DNA of 15,329 nt from JACKJP01 sp050186955 (GTDB lineage: Bacteria > Pseudomonadota > Alphaproteobacteria > Rhizobiales > Tepidamorphaceae). The notes under the pieces were generated by a model. The model worked only from the letters and a program-made list of their open reading frames with translations, was not told the DNA's origin and did not search any database. The position numbers and the translations under genes are program-made. Location: assembly GCA_050186955.1 (NCBI GenBank), contig JBFWXZ010000062.1:1-15329 (forward strand), given 5' to 3'. Positions 9,915 through 15,329 of this stretch are shown in pieces. Position 1 is the stretch's first letter. Every line of letters starts with the position of its first letter.

Positions 9915-11927
9915 TCAGATATCCAGATCCTCGGCGAATTCGGCCCGCTCCTGGATGAAGCGGAAGCGCAGCTCCGGATTGGTGCCCATAAGGTTGCCTA
10001 CTGACGTCGTGGTCGCCTCGTCCTCGCCCTCGGTTATCTCGACGCGGAGAAGGGTGCGCCGCGACGGATCCATCGTCGTCTCCTTGAGCTGCGCCGGCAT
10101 CATCTCGCCGAGGCCCTTGAAGCGGCCGATATCGACCTTGCCGCGCGACTTGAAGGCCTTTTCCAGCAATTCGTCCTTGTGCAGGTCGTCGCGGGCATAG
10201 AGCGTCGTCCCGCCCTGGCTCAGCCGGTAGAGCGGCGGCACGGCGAGATAGAGGTGTCCGGCGCGGATCAGCTCGCGCATCTCGCGATAGAAGAAGGTGA
10301 TAAGCAGCGAGGCGATATGGGCGCCGTCGACATCGGCGTCGGTCATGATGATGACCCGCTCGTAGCGCAGCGCGTCGAGGCCGAAATTCTTTCCCGTGCC
10401 ACAGCCCAGCGCCTGCACGAGGTCGGCGATCTGCTGGTTCTGCCCGACCTTGTCGCGCCCGGCGCTGGCGACGTTGAGGATCTTGCCGCGCAGCGGCAGC
10501 ACCGCCTGGGTGCGCCGGTTGCGCGCCTGCTTGGCCGAGCCGCCCGCCGAGTCGCCCTCGACGATGAATATCTCGGTTCCCTGCGCGCGCTGGTCGGAGC
10601 AGTCGGCGAGCTTGCCGGGCAGGCGCAGCTTGCGCACCGCCGATTTGCGGCTGACATCCTTCTCCTGCCGGCGGCGCACCCGCTCCTCGGCGCGCTCGAC
10701 GAACCATTCGAGCAGCTTCGCCGCCTGCTGCGGGCTGGCGGCGAGCCAGTGGTCCATCTCGTCGCGCACCGCGGTCTCGACGAGGCGGGCGGCCTCGGTG
10801 GTGGCGAGGCGGTCCTTGGTCTGGCCCTGGAATTCCGGCTCACGGATGAAGACCGAGAGCATGGCGCCGCTGGAGGCCATGATATCCTCGGCGGTGATCA
10901 GCCCGCTCTTGCGGTTGCCGACCAGCTCGCCATGGGCCTTGAGCGCCCGCAGGATGGCGCTCCTGAAGCCGCTTTCATGGGTGCCGCCCTCGGGCGTCGG
11001 CACGGTGTTGCAGTAGGAATTGACGAAGCCGTCGCGGCTGGCGAACCAGGCGATCGCCCATTCGAGCGAGCCGTGCCCGCCCTCGCGCTTGACCTTGCCG
11101 GAAAAGATGTCGGGAACGACGAGCGTCTCGCCCTTGAGGTCGGCGAGCAGGAAGTCCCTGAGCCCGCCGGGGAAATGCAGCGTCTCCGCCGCCGGCACCG
11201 ATCCGTCGGCGGGGAGCAGGGCCGGATCGCACTTCCAGCGGATCTCGACGCCGCCGAACAGATAGGCCTTGGAGCGGGCCATGCGGAACAGCCGCGCCGG
11301 CTTGAAGGCGGCGGCGCGGCCGAAGATCTCCGGGTCCGGGCGGAAGCGGATGCGGGTGCCGCGCCGGTTCATCACCTCGCCGAGCGTTTCCAGCCCGCCG
11401 AGCGGCAGGCCGCGCGCGAAGCTCTGGCGATAAAGCTGGCGGCCGCGCGCCACCTCGACCTCGAGATGCTCCGACAGCGCGTTGACGACCGAGACGCCGA
11501 CGCCGTGCAGGCCGCCCGAGGTGTCGTAGACGCCGCTGTCGAACTTTCCGCCCGCATGCAGCGTGGTCATGATGACCTCGAGCGCCGACTTGTCGCGGAA
11601 CTTCGGATGCGGATCGACCGGGATGCCGCGCCCGTTGTCGGTGACGGTCAGGAAGCCCTCGGCGTCGAGCTCGACCTCGATGAAGGTGGCGTGGCCGGCG
11701 ACCGCCTCGTCCATCGAGTTGTCGATGACCTCGGCGAAGAGGTGGTGCAGCGCCTTCTCGTCGGTGCCGCCGATATACATGCCCGGACGGCGGCGGACCG
11801 GTTCCAGGCCCTCCAGAACCTCGATGTCGGCCGCGGTGTAGGCGTCCTCGCCGACGGCGCTCGCGGGCCGACGCGGCGCGCGCGGCGCCGGGGCCTGCTC
11901 GTCGAAAAGGCTTTGCGTCTTGGCCAT
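9915..11927 (-). CDS. parE: DNA topoisomerase IV subunit B
   Basis: ParE is the ATPase subunit of topoisomerase IV, which with ParC decatenates daughter chromosomes. The 670-residue protein has all landmarks. The GHKL ATPase region has EVIDNSMDE at 66-74, DNGRGIPV at 97-104 and GGLHGVG at 138-144, and the transducer Lys sits in GQTK at 368-371. The TOPRIM domain shows EGDSAGGSAKQ at 457-467 and the metal-binding TDADVDG at 529-535. The end has the type IIA C-terminal block, including GRFKGLGEMMP. The length, and the absence of the insert found in some gram-negative GyrB proteins, favour ParE over GyrB; this is a family judgement. About 30 N-terminal residues are Pro/Arg/Ala-rich and probably disordered. 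The ATG at 11927 follows GGGAC. parC is not in the window. Confidence 0.93.
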   Translation of the reverse strand: MAKTQSLFDEQAPAPRAPRRPASAVGEDAYTAADIEVLEGLEPVRRRPGMYIGGTDEKALHHLFAEVIDNSMDEAVAGHATFIEVELDAEGFLTVTDNGRGIPVDPHPKFRDKSALEVIMTTLHAGGKFDSGVYDTSGGLHGVGVSVVNALSEHLEVEVARGRQLYRQSFARGLPLGGLETLGEVMNRRGTRIRFRPDPEIFGRAAAFKPARLFRMARSKAYLFGGVEIRWKCDPALLPADGSVPAAETLHFPGGLRDFLLADLKGETLVVPDIFSGKVKREGGHGSLEWAIAWFASRDGFVNSYCNTVPTPEGGTHESGFRSAILRALKAHGELVGNRKSGLITAEDIMASSGAMLSVFIREPEFQGQTKDRLATTEAARLVETAVRDEMDHWLAASPQQAAKLLEWFVERAEERVRRRQEKDVSRKSAVRKLRLPGKLADCSDQRAQGTEIFIVEGDSAGGSAKQARNRRTQAVLPLRGKILNVASAGRDKVGQNQQIADLVQALGCGTGKNFGLDALRYERVIIMTDADVDGAHIASLLITFFYREMRELIRAGHLYLAVPPLYRLSQGGTTLYARDDLHKDELLEKAFKSRGKVDIGRFKGLGEMMPAQLKETTMDPSRRTLLRVEITEGEDEATTTSVGNLMGTNPELRFRFIQERAEFAEDLDI

Positions 11928-12022
11928 GGATCAAGTCCCGTCGTCGGAATGCGCATTTCGGATGGAGACGCGCCTGAATCAGCGCGAATCATAAGGGAAT
12001 AATGGCATTGGCGAGGCGACAA

Positions 12023-12068
12023 GACGAGAGCGGCCCCGGCGCTTGCGGGCAGCCGGGGCCTTGTCGTC
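12023..12068. repeat. Long GC-rich hairpin upstream of parE
   Basis: GGCCCCGGC (12032-12040) pairs perfectly with GCCGGGGCC (12052-12060) around an 11-base loop. Outside it GACGA (12023-12027) pairs with TCGTC (12064-12068) across a small internal loop. The + strand side continues TTGTCGT, only mildly T-rich, so it may be a weak terminator of an unseen + strand transcript or a structured RNA element. Confidence 0.5.
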
Positions 12069-12449
12069 CGGGGCGTCCGTCAGGATGTGTATGGCCCGGT
12101 CCTCATCAGGGATCGGCGGGCCTCATGCGCCCCATGCGGTTTATCACCGATATACCGGTTCGAGCGCGCCACAGAACGCGACGAACCGCGCAAGTCATAG
12201 CGATGTCTGGGATGGGCCGTCGCGGGTGCCGGTTGACGTGGGTCAGGGCCGCAACGGCCAGCGCCTCTTCGGAGGATTCATTTTCCTAAACCTCCTTTCA
12301 TTTGATGACGTCGAGCCTCGCGCGGGGAGGCCGCGCAGTCAAATCACATTTGGTTTCGGGCGGCGGCTTCAAGGCTTCTTAACCCGGCGGGGGCAGAATC
12401 CGTCCCGGTATCGTCAGTCGAGTGCGTTGCGTCAGCGGGCGGGTGTTGC

Positions 12450-12512
12450 ATGCGTCGGTTCGAGTATCTTTGCAGTGTCTGCCTGCTGACGCTGGTCTTC
12501 GCGATTTTCTGA
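12450..12512 (+). CDS. Possible 20-residue hydrophobic peptide
   Basis: The frame reads MRRFEYLCSVCLLTLVFAIF and stops at TGA. It has a basic start and a hydrophobic stretch long enough for one membrane helix, like known small membrane peptides. The upstream GGGCGGG is only a weak ribosome binding site. A hairpin begins eight bases after the stop. It could also be a chance frame or a leader peptide; confidence is low. Confidence 0.25.
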   Translation: MRRFEYLCSVCLLTLVFAIF

Positions 12513-12519
12513 TCCTTCC

Positions 12520-12541
12520 GCCGGGTGACTTGTCATCCGGC
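12520..12541. repeat. Near-perfect inverted repeat upstream of the Sel1 gene
   Basis: GCCGGGTGAC (12520-12529) and GTCATCCGGC (12532-12541) pair over ten positions, with one G-T wobble, around a two-base centre. It overlaps the -35 element of the candidate promoter. It could be an operator or a hairpin ending a short upstream transcript; no T tract follows. Confidence 0.5.
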
Positions 12542-12566
12542 CATCGTATTCATACCCTTACGTAAG
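12530..12566 (+). promoter_or_regulatory. Candidate promoter with overlapping palindromic operator
   Basis: TTGTCA (12530-12535), a 17-base spacer and TACCCT (12553-12558) form a fair sigma70-like promoter pointing at the Sel1 gene. The perfect 10-bp palindrome CTTACGTAAG (12557-12566) sits at the -10/start point, a common operator position. A CGGCCG-AATG-CGGCCG repeat (12573-12588) follows in the predicted leader. Confidence 0.3.
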
Positions 12567-12601
12567 CGTCGGCGGCCGAATGCGGCCGGCCGGATCGCTA
12601 C

Positions 12602-12607
12602 GGGGGG
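12602..12607 (+). promoter_or_regulatory. Unusually placed ribosome binding site of the Sel1 gene
   Basis: GGGGGG directly abuts two consecutive ATG codons (12608 and 12611). The first has no spacing at all and the second only three bases, both shorter than normal. The true start may be the second ATG, removing one Met; both leave the signal peptide intact. Confidence 0.35.
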
Positions 12608-14077
12608 ATGATGAAGCCGCCTGCAAGGCTGGCACTGCCGTTCAAGATTGTCCTGCTGCTTCTGGCGGCATGGCTTCATTCGGCCTCCGCGCAGGCCGGC
12701 GACGCCGCCGAGGAGGCGCTGTGGAACGCGGCGCGCCAGGCGAGCGAAGCCGCCGATATCCAGATCTATCTCGACCTCTATCCCGACGGCGACCACGCCG
12801 AGGAGGCGCGCGCGCTGATCCGCAAGATCGAGGACGCCGCCAAGGCCGAGCGTGAGGCCGCTGAGGCGGCCGCGTCGCAGCAGGCCGCGGCCGATGCCGA
12901 GCCGAAGCCCGCGCCGCGCCACGAATGCGACGATCTCGCCGCCAATCCGGACGACGAGGACAAGGTCGGCGAGGGCGTGCAGTTCGAGAAGATGGACGCG
13001 ACCGCCGCGGTCGGCGCCTGCCGGGAGGCGGCGCGGCTCTATCCCGACGAGGCGCGTTTCCAGTTCCAGCTCGGCCGGGCGGAATTCAAGCTCAATCGGC
13101 ACGAGCAGGCGGCCGGGCCGTTCCGCAAGGCGGCGGACGCCGGCTACGTCCCGGCGATGGTCGGGCTCGGCCAGATCATGATCCAGGGATCGGTTCCCGG
13201 CATCGGCACCCCGGCGGACGGGGTCGCTATGCTGGAGCGCGCCGCTGAAACCGGATACGCGCTCGCGCCCGAGGCGCTCGGCCTCATCTATATGCGCGGC
13301 CTCGGCGGCCTGCAGGACTACGAGAAGGCGGCGCGCTGGAACCGCCAGGCGGCGGAGGCCGGGCGGTTGCGCGGCATGGCCTTCCTCGGCGAGCAATATT
13401 ACGACGGCAAGGGCGTCAAGCAGGACTATCTGGAGGCGTTCCTGTGGCTGCGGCAGGCGGCCGAGCGGGGATGGGCGCCCTCCCAGCGCACCATCGGCTA
13501 CATGCTCCGCCACGGCCAGGGCGTCGCCAAGGATTACGACAAGGCCCGGCACTATCTGCGCCTCGCCGTCGACCAGAAGGACGCCTTCTCGATGACCGAA
13601 CTCGGCATCATGCATCTCAATGGCGAGGGCGGGCAGAAGAACGAGCGCGAGGCCTGCCGGTTGTTCAAGGGCGCCGACGAGCAGAGCCAGGCCGGCGGCA
13701 TCGGCGCCTATGGCTATTGCCTCGAGAACGGCATCGGCGGCGTCGCCAAGGATTTCGACGGCGCGGTAAGCCGCTACAGGAAGGCGGCCGCCCTCGACAA
13801 CGATTTCGCCAACACGCGGCTGGCGCAGTTGAAGATCTATCCCTTCGACGTGGCCGAGCTGCAGCGCCGCCTCAACGACGCCGGCTTCGACGCCGGCAAG
13901 CCCGACGGCAGGATCGGCCGGCGCACCGAGGCGGCCATCCGGGCCTTCCAGAAGGCCAAGGGCATCAACGAGGACGGCCTGGCGAAGCTCCAGGTATTCA
14001 ACGCGCTCGGCCCTAACCGGGGCGGAGGCGGCACCGCCGCGGCGTCCGGCGACGGCGGCAAGTTCGACGATTTCTGA
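12608..14077 (+). CDS. Exported Sel1-repeat protein with C-terminal peptidoglycan-binding domain
   Basis: This 489-residue protein has a Sec signal peptide (basic start, hydrophobic 13-22, likely cut after Ala30 in ASAQA). Residues 33-75 form a helical module, with Trp39, the YLDLYPDG segment at 54-61 and the AEEARALIRKIE helix. I know this pattern from alphaproteobacterial caspase-like and related exported proteins. An Ala/Glu coiled stretch follows (76-100). Sel1/TPR-like repeats run from about 145 to 400, with recurring A..WLR.AAE.G and G.GV..DY..A elements such as YYDGKGVKQDYLEAFLWLRQ (264-283). Residues 413-466 are a PG_binding_1 domain (VAELQRRLNDAGF, PDGRIGRRTEAAIRAFQ). The tail is Gly-rich. 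It probably acts in the periplasm as a scaffold near the cell wall. Function is unknown; the next gene begins 24 bp later. Confidence 0.9.
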   Translation: MMKPPARLALPFKIVLLLLAAWLHSASAQAGDAAEEALWNAARQASEAADIQIYLDLYPDGDHAEEARALIRKIEDAAKAEREAAEAAASQQAAADAEPKPAPRHECDDLAANPDDEDKVGEGVQFEKMDATAAVGACREAARLYPDEARFQFQLGRAEFKLNRHEQAAGPFRKAADAGYVPAMVGLGQIMIQGSVPGIGTPADGVAMLERAAETGYALAPEALGLIYMRGLGGLQDYEKAARWNRQAAEAGRLRGMAFLGEQYYDGKGVKQDYLEAFLWLRQAAERGWAPSQRTIGYMLRHGQGVAKDYDKARHYLRLAVDQKDAFSMTELGIMHLNGEGGQKNEREACRLFKGADEQSQAGGIGAYGYCLENGIGGVAKDFDGAVSRYRKAAALDNDFANTRLAQLKIYPFDVAELQRRLNDAGFDAGKPDGRIGRRTEAAIRAFQKAKGINEDGLAKLQVFNALGPNRGGGGTAAASGDGGKFDDF

Positions 14078-14090
14078 TCCGCGCGACGAA

Positions 14091-14095
14091 GGGAG
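14091..14095 (+). promoter_or_regulatory. Ribosome binding site fixing the start of the last gene
   Basis: GGGAG lies six bases before the ATG at 14102, ideal spacing. It follows the Sel1 gene stop by 13 bases and supports translation of the + strand frame rather than the long opposing one. Confidence 0.7.
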
Positions 14096-14101
14096 TTCAC
14101 C

Positions 14102-15329
14102 ATGTCCCATCTCCGGCGATTGATTACGGGTACTCTCTCTGCGCTGTTCCTCGGCCTTCTCGGCGGTCTTGCCGAGGCCGGTGACGCGCTCGACCGGGTG
14201 AGGGCGATAGATCGCGACATCGCCGCGCTCGACAAGGAGATCGCCAACCAGGACAAGGTGATCGGCGACATGCAGCGCATCGTCGACGATTCCCGCAAGC
14301 CCGGCGGCGTCGCGCCTGATCCCAAGAAGTTGCAGCCGATGGGCCGCGCCGGCGTCGGCGTCGTCGGCGAGGGCCTCAAGAAGCCGCAGGTCGTCCGGGA
14401 CATCGTCGCCGGCTACGAATCCAAGGCCAACCCGGCGAACTGGCTCGACATCGGCAGGCTGGCGACGACCAAGAACGACGAACTCGACCGCCAGCGCGAG
14501 GAATACAACAAGCAGAACGGCCTGCCGGCCGACACCGCGTTGCCGGCCGACAAGGTGGCGGAGGCGGAGGCCATGGCCGCCGGCCGTTCCGTCTACCGTG
14601 TGGAGATCAGCCGCAGCGAGCGGCTGCGCAGCCTGTTCCGCGGCCGCAAGGCCAATCTGGAGAAGGAGAAGCAGCGCCTGCTCGCCGAAATGTCCGACGA
14701 GGACAAGTCCGGCTACGAGGATACGGCTGCCGCTGAGCCGCCCGCCGAGGACGAAGACGAGGAACCGGTCACGGCGGCGGGCGAGCCGTCGCCCGAGCCC
14801 GAACCCGAGGCGGCGGAAGTCGAGCCGCCCGAGGAGGAGCCGCTTCCCGATACGCGCCTGGTGACGGAGAAGTTCGAGTCCATCGTCGGCCCGCTGCGCA
14901 ACCGGATTTCGGCGATGGAGTCGGAGCTTGCGCGGATCTGCGCCGGCTCGGAAGGCGGTGCGGCGCGCATCGAGGCGGCGATCGCGGCGAGCAAGGCCAA
15001 TTTGGATGCGCTGGTCGCGGCCCACAAGCCGCCGGAACTCGGCGCCGCCCTCGTCGGGCTCGACCGTCTGGCCGATCTCGCCGGCGCGGTGAGCCGGATC
15101 GCCGACAAGGCGCAGGAAGCCTCGGGCAGCGCCTGCACGCTGTCGGCGGCGACGCCCGTCGATCTCGACGGGGCGCGGGCGCAGTCGGCGCGGCTGGAAA
15201 ACCTCGTCGCGCTCGCCGATGCGGTCGCCTCGGAAGCCGCCGGCGTCGGGCGCGGCCTGCTGACCCAGCTCGACGGATGGAAGGTGGAGAACCCGGAGAT
15301 TCCCCGTGCGGGTATCGAGGCCGCCTCGG
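14102..15329 (+). CDS. Exported coiled-coil protein with acidic linker (3' end cut by window)
   Basis: I do not recognise this family. The frame is open from the ATG at 14102 to the last base, giving at least 409 residues. The start has a clear signal peptide: a basic MSHLRR, a hydrophobic 7-23, and a likely cut after Ala26 (AEA before GD). A helical, charged segment follows (31-66, 124-140, 165-200), probably coiled coil. A disordered acidic Pro/Glu/Asp linker spans about 205-250 (AEPPAEDEDEEP, EPSPEPEPEAAE). A second Ala-rich helical region runs from 252, with Cys280 and Cys345 that could form a disulfide outside the cytosol. There is no enzymatic motif. Spacing of 24 bp after the Sel1 gene and similar signal sequences suggest one operon and a shared periplasmic job. 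Codon use matches neighbouring genes. Confidence 0.82.
   Translation, partial: MSHLRRLITGTLSALFLGLLGGLAEAGDALDRVRAIDRDIAALDKEIANQDKVIGDMQRIVDDSRKPGGVAPDPKKLQPMGRAGVGVVGEGLKKPQVVRDIVAGYESKANPANWLDIGRLATTKNDELDRQREEYNKQNGLPADTALPADKVAEAEAMAAGRSVYRVEISRSERLRSLFRGRKANLEKEKQRLLAEMSDEDKSGYEDTAAAEPPAEDEDEEPVTAAGEPSPEPEPEAAEVEPPEEEPLPDTRLVTEKFESIVGPLRNRISAMESELARICAGSEGGAARIEAAIAASKANLDALVAAHKPPELGAALVGLDRLADLAGAVSRIADKAQEASGSACTLSAATPVDLDGARAQSARLENLVALADAVASEAAGVGRGLLTQLDGWKVENPEIPRAGIEAAS

Larger units (their letters stand above)
11928..12607. other. 680-bp intergenic region between parE and the exported-protein unit
   Basis: No convincing long gene is seen. Upstream of parE (minus strand) a TATGAT at 11993-11988 could be a -10 element, but no good -35 precedes it. 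Nearby are CTGA-A-TCAG (11974-11982) and GAATCA repeated with a 10-bp period (11976, 11986). Further on are a 9-bp hairpin (12032-12060), GGAGG/CCTCC arms (12271-12275 and 12291-12295), and a GCGCGG/CCGCGC hairpin (12320-12336) nested inside ATTTGA/TCAAAT (12300-12305 and 12339-12344). A possible 20-codon peptide and a promoter candidate follow. A 149-codon frame ending at 12489 has no family resemblance and is not called. The density of inverted repeats leaves room for an unannotated small RNA. Confidence 0.5.

Noticed and set aside
10179..12002. A 607-codon + strand open frame opposite parE
   Set aside because: parE has every family motif on the other strand; this frame has shadow composition only.
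12043..12489. A 149-codon + strand frame in the parE upstream gap
   Set aside because: It has no recognisable domain, poor start context and mixed composition, and it spans several inverted repeats.
12533..15025. An 830-codon minus-strand open frame opposite the last two genes
   Set aside because: The + strand genes have signal peptides, ribosome binding sites and, for the first, recognisable domains; the minus frame has repetitive Arg/Leu/Gly/Ala composition.

Overview
The window looks like chromosome from a GC-rich alphaproteobacterium, most likely of the Hyphomicrobiales (Rhizobiales) type. The basis is strong G/C preference at third codon positions, a SUF operon in the order sufB...sufC-sufD-sufS-sufT-sufA, an alphaproteobacterial style of ParE, and a cytosolic GGDEF protein with an N-terminal region I associate with this class. 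The lineage is inferred from protein style and gene order; no rRNA is present to confirm it.

Region 1 (1-6299, + strand) is a SUF iron-sulfur cluster assembly operon, entered just after the start of sufB. SufB, SufC and SufD form the scaffold, SufS supplies persulfide sulfur, SufT is a MIP18/DUF59 maturation factor and SufA is an A-type carrier. Two genes interrupt the usual order between sufB and sufC: a 58-residue protein with two predicted membrane helices (1485-1661) and a 168-residue single-domain cupin with an intact metal site (1673-2179). They are tightly spaced and co-directional, so they are probably co-expressed with the machinery. A strong hairpin separates them from sufC.

Region 2 (6300-9902) holds a minus-strand GGDEF diguanylate cyclase with a good intrinsic terminator facing sufA. 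Upstream of it on the same strand is a RhlE-like DEAD-box RNA helicase with a charged low-complexity tail. Divergent from the helicase is a small alpha/beta hydrolase on the + strand. Sigma70-like promoter candidates precede the GGDEF gene and the helicase.

Region 3 (9915-11927, - strand) is a complete parE, subunit B of topoisomerase IV, ending only 12 bp from the hydrolase.

Region 4 (11928-12607) is a 680-bp intergenic stretch with several inverted repeats, a candidate promoter/operator and a possible 20-codon hydrophobic peptide. It leads into Region 5 (12608 to the end, + strand), a two-gene exported-protein unit. The first gene encodes a Sel1-repeat protein with a C-terminal peptidoglycan-binding domain. 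The second is an exported coiled-coil protein with an acidic Pro/Glu linker; it runs off the window and is covered on the opposite strand by a long shadow reading frame. I do not recognise a named system here. Unit 5 and the sufB-sufC insertion are the least explained parts of the window.
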